From assembly GCF_963974575.1 (NCBI RefSeq), contig NZ_CAXBBQ010000002.1, positions 434,001 through 498,000 of the forward strand: DNA of 64,000 nucleotides, in the 5' to 3' direction. The DNA is from Sphingosinicella sp963974575. Lineage in GTDB: Bacteria > Pseudomonadota > Alphaproteobacteria > Sphingomonadales > Sphingomonadaceae. The position numbers and the translations under genes were made by a program. This document shows positions 36,481 through 45,829 of the stretch, one piece after another. Every line of letters starts with the position of its first letter. Within the stretch, counting starts at the first letter, position 1. The notes below the pieces were generated by a model. That model was not told where the DNA came from, made no database searches, and saw nothing but the letters and a program-made list of their open reading frames with translations.

Positions 36481-38166
36481 TTATGCTGCAAGCGCGGCCG
36501 AGGTTCGTCGCGGATCACCGCAGGCGAAGGCTTCTCCGTTCTCCGAGATGTGAATGGCTTCGAACGCGCCGTGCCGCGAACTCCACGGGTTGACGCGCTC
36601 GACCAGAATCCCGGCCGCTTCGGCCGCGCCGATCAGAGAGTCGCCGAGATCGGTTTCGACCGTCATGCGATACTGGGCGTCGACAAGGCCGCCGAACGAC
36701 GGGCGCTCAATACTCTCCGCAAGCGGCATACCGAAATCGACGATGTTCGTGATGTTCTGAACAAGGTTGCAGACGAGGCTCGTGCTCGGCGAGCCGCCCG
36801 CGAGAAAGGGTCGCCCGCCGCGGAACATCATGCTCGGGCAGATGAGCACGGTGACGCGGTCGCCCGGCTTTGGCATCGTGTTCAGGAAATGATTGCCGGG
36901 GCCGCAGATGCTGACGCCGTGCACGAACAGCCCATTCGCCCAGGGCAGCGACAACGTGGAATGCAGCGCGGTCGCGATGTTGCCGGCGCGGTCGATAACG
37001 GTGAGGTGACAGCTCCCGGGACCGTGCGGCGCGGCGCGCGGCGCGGGCGCGGCACCCTTCAGAATCTTCGCATAACGTTCCGCCGCATAGGCCTTCGAGG
37101 CAATGCGTTCGACATCGAGGGGAGACGATCGCGGATCGCGATATGTCATGCCTGTGACAAGCACGTCGCGCGCAGCGAGCATCATGCGCTTCAATGTCTC
37201 AGGAGATTCGCTCGCCGGGCCATGCTTGCGAATATCCATCAGCTCGACCAGGTTGAGCATCTCGATGAGATGCAGCCCGCCCGTGTCCGGCGGCACCGAT
37301 CCGAGGATTTCGAGATCGCGGTATTGCCCCTTGACCGGATCTTCCCAGCGCACCTGATATGCGGCGAACTCCTCGGGCGTGAGAGCACCGCCCGCCGCAT
37401 TGACGGTCGCGCAGAAATCCTTCGCGAAACCGCCGGTGTAAAACCATCGGCTGCCCTCTTCACCGAGCCGCTGCAGTGTTTCGGCCGCGCCGGGTTGAAC
37501 GAGCTTTTCACCGGGATTGAGGATCGCCCGGCGCGGCATGAAGATCGAGCGCCCTTCAGCGGTGCGCGCGAGCATGGCCTGGCGGCTATACACCTCCCCC
37601 CAGAGCGAGGGGTGGCAGGCAATGCCGTCTCGCGCGAAACCGATTGCCGGTTTCAACAGGCGCGCAACGGGCATCGTTCCGAACGTGGACGCCGCCGCCT
37701 CGAACGCCGCCCAGAAGCCCGGCACACACGCCATGCGACCCGTCGCCGTATCCGCCTCAGTCAGAACGGGGGCGAGGCTGCGCGGCGCGTTGACGTTGCC
37801 GTTGAGGTAACGGGTCCGGCCGGTGGCGGCATCGTGGTACATCATCGACATGCAGCCGGTGATGGTGGTCAGATGCGGTTCGATCACGGTCTGTGCCGCC
37901 GCCGCCGCGAGCAGGGCATCGCAGGCGTTGCCGCCCTCGCGCAGAATCCCCACGGCAACCTCCGTGGCCCAGGGATGCCCCGTGATCGCAAGGCCATTGC
38001 GGCCCCGCGCCGGCGTCTTCCTGCCGAAGGCGCCGCTGGACATATCCGCCTCCCCGCCGCTTGCGGCAACACGCGCGCCGGAACCCTGCGCGGCACGCGG
38101 CAGCACAAGCCCCGCAGCGGCAGCTGAAGCCAGAAGACCGCGCCGTCCGATCTGAACCAAATCCAT
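36481..38166 (-). CDS. ggt: Gamma-glutamyltransferase family protein with Ser in place of catalytic Thr
   Basis: Ntn-hydrolase of 561 residues that would cleave gamma-glutamyl bonds or a related amide after self-processing. The N-terminus has a twin-arginine-like signal, GRRGLLASAAAAGLVLP. The small-subunit start, usually TTH, reads S385-C-H387 in PGSCHLTVIDRAGN, so the N-terminal nucleophile would be Ser rather than Thr. The oxyanion loop reads AGGSPSTS. Start ATG at 38166 lies only a base or two after AGGGGGA; GTG codons upstream are alternatives. First gene of the operon with TonB receptor 4. It may hydrolyse another acyl amide rather than glutathione; cephalosporin acylases of this superfamily use Ser. 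Confidence 0.86.
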   Translation of the reverse strand: MDLVQIGRRGLLASAAAAGLVLPRAAQGSGARVAASGGEADMSSGAFGRKTPARGRNGLAITGHPWATEVAVGILREGGNACDALLAAAAAQTVIEPHLTTITGCMSMMYHDAATGRTRYLNGNVNAPRSLAPVLTEADTATGRMACVPGFWAAFEAAASTFGTMPVARLLKPAIGFARDGIACHPSLWGEVYSRQAMLARTAEGRSIFMPRRAILNPGEKLVQPGAAETLQRLGEEGSRWFYTGGFAKDFCATVNAAGGALTPEEFAAYQVRWEDPVKGQYRDLEILGSVPPDTGGLHLIEMLNLVELMDIRKHGPASESPETLKRMMLAARDVLVTGMTYRDPRSSPLDVERIASKAYAAERYAKILKGAAPAPRAAPHGPGSCHLTVIDRAGNIATALHSTLSLPWANGLFVHGVSICGPGNHFLNTMPKPGDRVTVLICPSMMFRGGRPFLAGGSPSTSLVCNLVQNITNIVDFGMPLAESIERPSFGGLVDAQYRMTVETDLGDSLIGAAEAAGILVERVNPWSSRHGAFEAIHISENGEAFACGDPRRTSAALAA

Positions 38167-38330
38167 TCCCCCTGCACCACACGGGCCATGGATTTCATCC
38201 ACCACCCGACACACAGGAAGGCTATCGACACGCCGCCCAACCGGAATGACCTATCGTTACTACTTTTTGACAATGCGGAACCTACCGCCTGAAACGCAGA
38301 AAAATCACCGAAATTTCAGCCGCATACATG

Positions 38331-38396
38331 GGAGGCGCAGTGACCTGCGGCTCCGTCCCGACGGTATCGGGAGGGCTCGCCATGCACGATCATGCA
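38331..38396. promoter_or_regulatory. Hairpin and direct repeats between ggt and the AraC gene
   Basis: In the 285-bp divergent gap there is an inverted repeat GGAGGCGCAG (38331-38340) / CTGCGGCTCC (38345-38354), 9 of 10 pairs, and a direct repeat of CATGCA at 38381 and 38391, exactly 10 bp apart. Same-face direct half-sites are the usual binding pattern for AraC proteins. Confidence 0.45.
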
Positions 38397-38451
38397 TTAT
38401 AGTATCCGCATCAGAACAGGTGACCGAACACACCGGCACGGGGGCGCGAAC

Positions 38452-39507
38452 ATGCAGCAAACAGTGATGCCGCCCGGCGGGGAAAGGCCATTCTACCGGA
38501 AGGCCGACAGCCCAGAGCATTTCCGCTGCTTCAGCAAAAGCGCGCTCGTCGATGCCGTTGCACAGACCCGGGGCACCGACCTCGTACCGTTCGAAGCCGC
38601 GTGCGAACGCATCGCGCTTGCCTATTCCGAAGGGATGCCGATGCAGGGAGAACAGGAAATCCTGTTCTTCGCGAACGATCTCGGCCTCGTCACCTCCGAT
38701 GTCACCTACGACCGCGAGTTCGATTACGATTTCGTTTTCGAGAACCTGAGCTTCATCCAGTTCCGCTTCGAAGGCCGCTCGTTTGAAGATGCCGGAACGG
38801 ACGAGGCGCTGCTCGTGCATCGGCCAGGCTTTTCCGTGTCGTCTGCACCCACGGGCCATGAAAGGCGCAGCCGCATGTTGCTCTCGGAGCCCTGGCGCAC
38901 GGTTACGCCCTTTTTCGGCTGGGAGGCGGCGGAACGCCTGCTCGAGGAGGAAGAGGGAGATCTGCAGCAGGCCGCTCACGCCTTCCGCCGTTGGCAGGCG
39001 CGGCACGCGCAGGTGAACCACCCGCTGACGCCAGCGATGTCGGATGCAGCGCACGCCGTGCGGACCTGCAAGTTCACAGGCTCGCTGCGCCGTGCCTTTC
39101 TGGAAGCAAAAACGGTGGAGCTGCTCTGCCTCGCCATCGCCTTCATCAACGATGGCATCCATGACCGGCAGGATGTCCCGCTCTCCCGGCGCGACCAGAC
39201 ACGGCTGGACGATGCGCGCGATATCATGGACCGGAATTTCGCGAACCCGCCGACCCTCTCGGTGCTCAGCCGCATGGCCGGGCTCAATCGCCGCAAGCTG
39301 ACGAGCGGTTTCCGGAGCCGGTTCGGAACCACCGTCCTTAAATACTGCGTGGATCGGCGCATGTCGCACGCGCGCGAACTTCTGGAGAGCGGCGAATCCA
39401 TTGCCGACGTCGCGGAAAAAGTGGGCTACGCGGACCAGACCAGCTTCAGTCGTGCGTTCCGCCAATTCCATGGCCGCCCGCCGAAATATTTCCAACCGCA
39501 GCCGTGA
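38452..39507 (+). CDS. AraC-family transcriptional regulator
   Basis: Regulator of 351 residues with an N-terminal ligand/dimerisation part containing FFANDLGLVTSDVTYDREFDY and a C-terminal AraC/XylS double helix-turn-helix over roughly the last 100 residues (PPTLSVLSRMAGLNRRKLTSG, then ESIADVAEKVGYADQTSFSRAFRQFHGRPPKYF). The ATG at 38452 has GGGGG 8-12 nt upstream; an earlier ATG would overlap the repeat region. It diverges from the ggt-TonB operon and most likely activates it. Confidence 0.88.
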   Translation: MQQTVMPPGGERPFYRKADSPEHFRCFSKSALVDAVAQTRGTDLVPFEAACERIALAYSEGMPMQGEQEILFFANDLGLVTSDVTYDREFDYDFVFENLSFIQFRFEGRSFEDAGTDEALLVHRPGFSVSSAPTGHERRSRMLLSEPWRTVTPFFGWEAAERLLEEEEGDLQQAAHAFRRWQARHAQVNHPLTPAMSDAAHAVRTCKFTGSLRRAFLEAKTVELLCLAIAFINDGIHDRQDVPLSRRDQTRLDDARDIMDRNFANPPTLSVLSRMAGLNRRKLTSGFRSRFGTTVLKYCVDRRMSHARELLESGESIADVAEKVGYADQTSFSRAFRQFHGRPPKYFQPQP

Positions 39508-39511
39508 GACT

Positions 39512-40918
39512 TTGAAGCTGGCGCCTCCCGGCGGCACGGCCGGTTTCTTCGGCCATCCGCGCGCGCTCGGCTATATCGCGATTACCGAAGCGTGGGAGCG
39601 CTTCGCCCAGTACGGTATGCAGACGCTGCTGGTTCTGTATCTCGTCGATACGCTCCTCCAGCCCGGCCACATCGAAAGCGTGGCAGGTTTTGCGACCATG
39701 CGCGGCGCGCTCGAAGCGCTGTTCGGCCCGATGCAGACGACGGCCCTCGCCTCGGCGATCTTCGGTATCTATGGCAGCTTCATCTACCTGACACCGATCC
39801 TCGGTGGCTTTCTGGCGGATCGTTTTCTCGGGCGCACATCCACGGTCATTGCGGGCAGCATCCTGATGATCACCGGGCATTTTCTGATGATGAGCGAAGC
39901 GGCGTTTCTTCCGGCGCTGTTTCTGCTCGTGTTCGGGATCGGCTGCTTCAAGGGGAACCTCGCCGCGCAGATCAACGCGCTCTACGGCATGGACGATGCC
40001 CGCCGCGCCGATGCTTACCAGATCTACACGCTCGCCGTGAATGCCGGCGTCATCGCGGCGCCGCTCGTCGCAGGAACGCTCGGCGAGACGCTCGGGTGGC
40101 GATATGGTTTCGCGGCCGCAGGCGTGGGGATGGCTATCGGTCTCGGCGTGTATCTCGCCGGGCGACGCCATTTGCCGACAGACCCTTCGCCAAAGGCGCG
40201 CACGCGCCAAGCGGAACGATGGTCACTCTCGGCCGACGAATGGAAAGCCACGTTCGCTCTGCTCGCCCTGATTCCGGTGCTCGCGGTCGCTGCGATCGGC
40301 AATCAGCAGATGTTCAACGCGTATCTCATCTGGTCGGATACGTCGGCGGCGCTCAACGTGTTTGGCACGCGGATGCCGACGACGTGGCTGGTCACGATCG
40401 ACATGCTGGCGTCGATCGCCTGCCTGCTCGGCGTGATGTGGTTCTGGAGGCGGATGGCGGCAATCGGCATCGCGCCCACGGAAATCACCCGGATCGCGAT
40501 CGGCTGCCTGTTTTCCGTCGCCGCCTATGTGCTGCTCGCCGGCGCATCCTGGATGGCGGACGCGGAAGGCTCCAAGGTCGGCCTTGCGACGCTCGTGGTG
40601 TTCCACGTGCTCGGCAGCACGGCGTTCGCGCACATCTATCCCGTCTCGCTCGCCCTCTATGCGCGCGTTTCTCCGCCCGCGATCGTTTCGACGATGATGG
40701 GCATCTATTACCTCCACCTGTTTCTGGCGAACGGCACCACCGGCTGGATCGGCGGCTGGCTGGACAGGCTGGATGCGTCCGCGTTCTGGCTGATGCACGC
40801 GGGGATCGGCCTGCTGGCGGGTATCATGGTTCTTGCGATCGGGGCCGTGTGTCGTCGTACGCTTTCCACCGAAGTGCCAGCGTCAACGCGCCAAGACCTG
40901 CCCATCCGCCAAGGATGA
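39512..40918 (+). CDS. POT/PTR-family peptide transporter
   Basis: Proton-coupled oligopeptide symporter of about 468 residues and 12-14 helices. The family signature ExxERFxxYG reads EAWERFAQYG in helix 1, and LTPILGGFLADRFLGR follows in helix 2. A TTG at 39512, 4 bp after the AraC stop, gives the expected short N-terminus before GFFGHPRALGY; an ATG at 39470 inside the araC gene is the alternative. It would take di- and tripeptides or related compounds from the periplasm. The 3' end overlaps the converging APC gene by 95 bp. Confidence 0.86.
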   Translation: MKLAPPGGTAGFFGHPRALGYIAITEAWERFAQYGMQTLLVLYLVDTLLQPGHIESVAGFATMRGALEALFGPMQTTALASAIFGIYGSFIYLTPILGGFLADRFLGRTSTVIAGSILMITGHFLMMSEAAFLPALFLLVFGIGCFKGNLAAQINALYGMDDARRADAYQIYTLAVNAGVIAAPLVAGTLGETLGWRYGFAAAGVGMAIGLGVYLAGRRHLPTDPSPKARTRQAERWSLSADEWKATFALLALIPVLAVAAIGNQQMFNAYLIWSDTSAALNVFGTRMPTTWLVTIDMLASIACLLGVMWFWRRMAAIGIAPTEITRIAIGCLFSVAAYVLLAGASWMADAEGSKVGLATLVVFHVLGSTAFAHIYPVSLALYARVSPPAIVSTMMGIYYLHLFLANGTTGWIGGWLDRLDASAFWLMHAGIGLLAGIMVLAIGAVCRRTLSTEVPASTRQDLPIRQG

Positions 40919-42230
40919 GATATTCCACCGGAAACGCACTGCGCAGCAGTGGCGTCACGAGCGCGGAGGCCGCCATGGTGAGCGCCGCAAGGAAGGCGAA
41001 GCCGATCACGACATGGCCGCCCGGCACCACGAATTCGGGCACCTGCGCCTGCTTCCGCCTGAGCACGAAAACCGCCGCGCAGCACAGCACAAAGCAGATC
41101 ACGATGCTCGTCGCGCTGGTATCGACGAGCATCCCCACGGCCCCGCGCCCGAGCAGCAACCCGGCCACGTTGACCGCCCCGATGATGAGGACGATCCGGT
41201 AGGGCGAGCCGAAATGCGGATGCAGGCGGGTCAATCCACGGGGCAGGAACCCCCGCCCGGCAAGGCCATAGAGAATCCGCGTTCCGGCGAAGTAGACACC
41301 GTTCCAGGTCTTGAGCAGCGAGGCGAGCAGGATCACGAGCAGGATGCGCGCAAGCGTGTCGCCCATCGGAAGGCCGCGCACCGCCTCGACCATCGCGAGA
41401 TCCGCACCGGCGAGTTCGGACCACGGTTTCATCATCGCCGCCGCCGTTACAGCGAGACAGTAGAACAGCGCCGCCGCCACGATCGAGGCGATCATCACGC
41501 GCGCGATCGTGCGAAGCGAAATCCCGCTGGCGCGTTCCTCGACCGCCTGTGCGATCGTCTGGAAACCGTTGAGCAGGAACGCGCAGCTCGCGAAGATCGC
41601 AAGGCTGCCGTGCCACCACGGCGCACCGCCGGGCATTTCAGGAAAGGCAGGCCACAGCAGCGCAGGATCGCCTGTGCCCGCCATCGCGAAAAGGAGCGCC
41701 AGCGCGACAGCAAGGAAGCCATAGGTAAGCAGCCCCTGAAACCGTGCCGACGCGGCGCCGCCCAGATAATTGACGATCGTCATCAAGAGTGCGCCGGTCG
41801 TGCCGATCAGGAGCTGATTGCGCGTCACCGGCGCGTCGAACAGCGTGTAGAGCACAACGTCGTCGAGACCCGGCAGCAGCAGCTCGACCACCCACGCGAC
41901 AGCGAGCCCTTCGAACACCGTGACCGAAATCCACCCGAGCGCGGTGAACCACCCGACGAAAAACGCAAGTCTGGGTCCGAACGCCGCCAGCGCGAACGTG
42001 AAATCCCCGCCTGTCTTCGGTACGCGCGCCGTGAGCTCGGCATAGCAAGCGCCGATACAGACCACGGCGATGCCGCCCGCCACAAAGCCGAACACGGCCC
42101 CAATCGGGCCTGCTTCGGCGAACCAGCGGTTCAGGATCACCACCCACGCCGAGCCGATGATCGAACCGAAGCCGAGCGCGAAAAGCTGAAAGCGTCCGAT
42201 CCGGCCCGCAAGCCGCTGTCCCTCAGCCAT
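40824..42230 (-). CDS. APC-superfamily amino-acid permease
   Basis: Inner-membrane amino-acid/polyamine carrier of 468 residues with about 12 helices. Helix 1 has the unwound substrate loop GFGSIIGSAWVV, and helix 2-3 shows YAELTARVPKTGGDF, both family hallmarks. It diverges from TonB receptor 5; the GntR-type palindrome at 42388-42405 lies in the shared 217-bp gap, so it may be co-regulated. It likely imports the amino acid or amine that the GntR-controlled enzymes degrade. Confidence 0.88.
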   Translation of the reverse strand: MAEGQRLAGRIGRFQLFALGFGSIIGSAWVVILNRWFAEAGPIGAVFGFVAGGIAVVCIGACYAELTARVPKTGGDFTFALAAFGPRLAFFVGWFTALGWISVTVFEGLAVAWVVELLLPGLDDVVLYTLFDAPVTRNQLLIGTTGALLMTIVNYLGGAASARFQGLLTYGFLAVALALLFAMAGTGDPALLWPAFPEMPGGAPWWHGSLAIFASCAFLLNGFQTIAQAVEERASGISLRTIARVMIASIVAAALFYCLAVTAAAMMKPWSELAGADLAMVEAVRGLPMGDTLARILLVILLASLLKTWNGVYFAGTRILYGLAGRGFLPRGLTRLHPHFGSPYRIVLIIGAVNVAGLLLGRGAVGMLVDTSATSIVICFVLCCAAVFVLRRKQAQVPEFVVPGGHVVIGFAFLAALTMAASALVTPLLRSAFPVEYLILGGWAGLGALTLALRWKAYDDTRPRSQEP

Positions 42231-42387
42231 GCCGTGTTTCCGCGGCCGTCCCTGCCATCTCCCACCCTTGCATCCGAAGTCCCCCTGAACACCCTATTGC
42301 CTATCCTCTGGCCAGCGCCAACAGCGCGTGCCGATCGGCAACCTCATTTTCCCGTTTCGCCATGCCGCACGAATCGGTTGCATCTTT

Positions 42388-42405
42388 ATCTTTGATCAAA
42401 GATCA
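42388..42405. promoter_or_regulatory. GntR-type operator a, upstream of TonB receptor 5
   Basis: Overlapping symmetries: the perfect 16-bp palindrome ATCTTTGATCAAAGAT (42388-42403) and TGATCAAAGATCA (42393-42405). The 13-mer recurs at 48493-48505 and, inverted, at 49991-50003. It fills the spacer of a possible promoter with TTTATC (42385-42390) and TATTAT (42407-42412). Confidence 0.78.
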
Positions 42406-42447
42406 GTATTATGCAATCCAGCGCATAACGCCAACAAGGGGGGTAGA

Positions 42448-44736
42448 ATGGGAAATCAGGGATATACACGCATCGCGAGCCGTCTGCTGATGGGGGCCGC
42501 GAGCCTGCTTCCGGTCTCACAGGCGATCGCGCCAACGGCCGCGTACGCCGCCGAAACCGTCGTCACCGACGAGATCATCGTGACCGCGACACGTCGCAGC
42601 GAAACGCTTCAAAACGTGCCCATGAGCATCCACGTGATGACCGCCGAAAACTTGCAGCGTCAGGCCGCTACGACCTTCGCGGACTATGCAACCTCCGTGC
42701 CCAACCTCACGTTCGGCACATCGGGAGAGGGAACGACCAACTCCCGCACGATCGCCATTCGCGGCATCGGCGACCGCAACACCACAGGCTTCTACATCGA
42801 TGAAACGCCGGTGCCTGAATCGCTCGACCCCCGCGTTGTAGACGTGTCGCGCATCGAGGTGCTGCGCGGGCCGCAAGGCACGCTTTACGGCGGCCGATCG
42901 ATGGGCGGCACGGTACGGCTCGTGACCACGCAGCCGGATGCGGGCGAGATGTCGGGGCGCGTTCATGCGGGCATCGCGGACACGCACGGCGCGGACCGGC
43001 CGAGCTACCAGTTCGACGCCATGATCAACCTGCCGCTCGTGCAGGACAAGGTCGCCGTCAGGATGGTCGGCATCCACCAGTATGACGCGGGCTTCATGAA
43101 GCGCGAGTTCGGGCCGGAAGGTGCGACGACGACGGTCGACAACGTCGCGCGGACCCGAACGAACGGCGCCTCGATTGCGATGCTGTTCAAGCCCACCGAA
43201 GATCTCAGCCTGACGCCGCGCGTGCTCTATCAGGAGACGCAGATGAACGGCTATCCGTTCACGGACCTCACGCTTCCGGGCTCGGGGCCGGTGGTTCTGG
43301 AACCAACGTCGCTGATCCAGCGCCGGCAGTTCGACGTGCCCGAAGCTTCGCGCGACAAATGGCTGCTCGCCTCCTTCGATATCAAGCTGCAGCGTGATTT
43401 CGGCACGTTCACGTCGGCGAGCTCCTATTTCCATCGGCGCTCGCGCGACATCGACGACCAGACGGATTTCATCGCGGCTGCCTTCGGCATTCCCCCGATC
43501 CCGACCACGGTGGAAGTGCGCAACAACCGCGACAACTTCATCCAGGAAATCCGCTTCGCATCTTCATTCGGCGGACCGTTCGAATTCGTCTCGGGCCTCT
43601 ATTACGCCCACAACAAAGGCAAATACGCCTATCCGCCCAACATCATTCCGGGCCTCGACGCCGCCTTCGAGGCGGCAAACGGTTTCCCGCTGGGCACCGA
43701 CCTCGCCTACGTTACCGAAAATCCCGTGAAGCAGGTCGAAAAGGCGGCCTACACCGAGATCACCTACGAGATCGTGCCGCAGCTTTCGGCCATCGCAGGC
43801 CTGCGTGCATTTCATGTTCGCACGACCTCGTCGAAAACAGCGGACGGACTCGCCAACGGCGGCCTTACGGTGGTGCCGGAGAAGAGCAGCAGCGAGAGCG
43901 GCGTCACGCCGAAGTTCTCGCTTCAATACAAATTCGCCGACGACAACCAGATCTTCGCGACCGCCGCCAAAGGTTTCCGGCCGGGCGGTGTCAATGCGCT
44001 GATCCCCGCCTCGTTCGGCTGCCTAGATGAACTCGCCGCGCTCGGCCTGTCGAACGAAAGCGTCCAATCGTTCAAGTCGGACAGTGTGTGGAGCTATGAA
44101 GCCGGCGTGAAGTCTCGCGCGTTCGATCGTAAGCTGACGCTGAACGCCACGGCCTTCCGCATCGACTGGAACAGCATTCAGCAACTGGTGCGCCTGCAAT
44201 GCGGCTTCGGTTTTAGAGGGAATGCCGGCAAGGCGAAAAGCGAAGGCATCGAGATCGAAGCGACGCTACGCCCAGTTGAAGGGCTGAGCCTTGATGCCGC
44301 ATTCGGCTACACCGACGCGAAATTCACCGAAACCGTGCTCACCACGCGCCGCGCGAAGGGCGACCGGGTGCCGGAAATCGCGAAGTATACGGCCAGCTTC
44401 GCGGCGTCCTATGATTTCCCACTGAGCGATACGATCGACGGATTCGTCTACGGCGACTATCGCTACATCGGCAAGAGCACGAGCGGCAACAATGCGAACA
44501 CCGATCCCGATACCGGTACGCTCATTCCGCGCATCCGGCCGAGCTATGAGATCATGAACGTGCGTGGCGGAGTTCGCTTCGGCAACTACGAGATCGCGGC
44601 CTATGTGAAGAACCTCACCGACGAGCGCGCCAGCCTTTCGGACAACGTCGCGGCGGCAGTCGAAGCGCCAGGCCGGGCGCGCGTTTACATCAACACGCCG
44701 CGTTCGATCGGCATCGAGGCAAGGGTGAACTTCTGA
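42448..44736 (+). CDS. TonB-dependent receptor 5
   Basis: Outer-membrane receptor of 762 residues. Signal peptide (MGNQGYTRIASRLLMGAASLLP...AYAA), DEIIVTATRRSETLQNVP after it, plug motif RGPQGTLYGGRSMGGTVRL, and barrel ending ARVNF. The ATG has AAGGGGGG 4-11 nt upstream. The promoter region carries a GntR-type palindrome shared with the genes at 46.9-50.0 kb. The stop codon is embedded in CTGA, which may also be the start of the next gene. Plug resembles receptors 1 and 3. Confidence 0.93.
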   Translation: MGNQGYTRIASRLLMGAASLLPVSQAIAPTAAYAAETVVTDEIIVTATRRSETLQNVPMSIHVMTAENLQRQAATTFADYATSVPNLTFGTSGEGTTNSRTIAIRGIGDRNTTGFYIDETPVPESLDPRVVDVSRIEVLRGPQGTLYGGRSMGGTVRLVTTQPDAGEMSGRVHAGIADTHGADRPSYQFDAMINLPLVQDKVAVRMVGIHQYDAGFMKREFGPEGATTTVDNVARTRTNGASIAMLFKPTEDLSLTPRVLYQETQMNGYPFTDLTLPGSGPVVLEPTSLIQRRQFDVPEASRDKWLLASFDIKLQRDFGTFTSASSYFHRRSRDIDDQTDFIAAAFGIPPIPTTVEVRNNRDNFIQEIRFASSFGGPFEFVSGLYYAHNKGKYAYPPNIIPGLDAAFEAANGFPLGTDLAYVTENPVKQVEKAAYTEITYEIVPQLSAIAGLRAFHVRTTSSKTADGLANGGLTVVPEKSSSESGVTPKFSLQYKFADDNQIFATAAKGFRPGGVNALIPASFGCLDELAALGLSNESVQSFKSDSVWSYEAGVKSRAFDRKLTLNATAFRIDWNSIQQLVRLQCGFGFRGNAGKAKSEGIEIEATLRPVEGLSLDAAFGYTDAKFTETVLTTRRAKGDRVPEIAKYTASFAASYDFPLSDTIDGFVYGDYRYIGKSTSGNNANTDPDTGTLIPRIRPSYEIMNVRGGVRFGNYEIAAYVKNLTDERASLSDNVAAAVEAPGRARVYINTPRSIGIEARVNF

Positions 44737-45827
44737 GCTTCCGCAAGGATCGTTTACGCGTCGGCCTCGTCGGCATCGGCGGCGTCGGGCGTCTCCATCT
44801 GGAGGCGTACCGGCGTTCCGCCGCCGTCGAGGTTGCCGCACTGTGCGACGCTGATCCGAAACGTGTCGCAGAGGCGGCGGCGACGTGCGGCGCCGCCGCT
44901 TATACCGACCACCGGGACATGCTGGCGGCGGAACCGCTCGACATCGTGTGCATCCTTACGCCGCCCGCAGCTCGTCTCCGGATCGTTGCCGATGTTGCCG
45001 CTGCAGGCCATGCCATCCTCGTCGAGAAACCGATGGCGACCACCCGCGCGGACGCCGAGGAGATGCGGAGACTCTGTGAAGACGCCGGCGTCCCGCTCAG
45101 TTACGGGGCGAGCTATCGCCATCTGCCTGCCCTGAAGCAGGCGCGCGACTTGATCGCGGAAGGCGCGATCGGCAACGTGATCCTGCTCCGTGAGGATTTC
45201 GTCGGCGGGCACGGGCCATCGTCGCGCGCTGCGCTGCCGCCGTGGCACTATCCCGAAGGCGGGATCGGCGGCACCGGCATGGGCCTCGTCGATCACGGTG
45301 TTCACCTGATCGATGCATTCGCCTGGCTCGCGGATAGCCCCGTCGCGTGGGCAAGCGGACGCGGCAATCGTTCGGGCTATCCCCTGGAAACCGAATATGC
45401 AGTGCTCGGCCTTGCGAACGGGGCGACAGGGCACTTGCTTTATCAAGACGGCACCTGGGCGACACAGCTACCGGCTGAAGGCCAATTCAGCTTGGGAGCA
45501 AGCTGGGACGCGGACGGCTATCATCCGGGCGGCGCATGGCAGGCCTATCCGGGCAGCATCCATGTCCACGGCACGCGCGGCGCGCTTCGCATATTCCACT
45601 ATGCGCACGCATTGTATCTGTCGGATGCGGAGGGCACGCGCCAGATCGTGCTCGACGGCGATCCGCCCCCCGACCATTTCCGCGCGCAGATTGACGCCTT
45701 TGCGGGTGAACTCCGGGGCGGTGTACCGCCGACAACCGGTGCCGATGCCGGGATCGCCGCTCTTGCCGTTCTGGAAGCGATTTACGCGAGCGCGGGCAGG
45801 AACGTCCCCATAGAGTCGCAGACCTGA
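44733..45827 (+). CDS. Gfo/Idh/MocA-family oxidoreductase, probable CTG start
   Basis: NAD(P)-dependent dehydrogenase. The frame opens with RVGLVGIGGVGRLHLEAY, the full Rossmann nucleotide loop, and continues through ILVEKPMATT (the family EKP motif) to a C-terminal domain. No ATG, GTG or TTG precedes the Rossmann fold; the only fitting codon is CTG at 44733, which overlaps the TonB receptor stop as CTGA and has AAGGG 7 nt upstream. Starting there gives 364 residues, normal for the family. A downstream GTG or ATG would delete the cofactor site. Translation is therefore probably coupled to the receptor from a rare start codon. Substrate unknown. Confidence 0.82.
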   Translation: MSFRKDRLRVGLVGIGGVGRLHLEAYRRSAAVEVAALCDADPKRVAEAAATCGAAAYTDHRDMLAAEPLDIVCILTPPAARLRIVADVAAAGHAILVEKPMATTRADAEEMRRLCEDAGVPLSYGASYRHLPALKQARDLIAEGAIGNVILLREDFVGGHGPSSRAALPPWHYPEGGIGGTGMGLVDHGVHLIDAFAWLADSPVAWASGRGNRSGYPLETEYAVLGLANGATGHLLYQDGTWATQLPAEGQFSLGASWDADGYHPGGAWQAYPGSIHVHGTRGALRIFHYAHALYLSDAEGTRQIVLDGDPPPDHFRAQIDAFAGELRGGVPPTTGADAGIAALAVLEAIYASAGRNVPIESQT

Positions 45828-45829
45828 TA

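Noticed and set aside
44919..45827. Downstream in-frame start for the Gfo/Idh/MocA protein
   Set aside because: It would remove the Rossmann nucleotide-binding loop, which is intact and in frame upstream.
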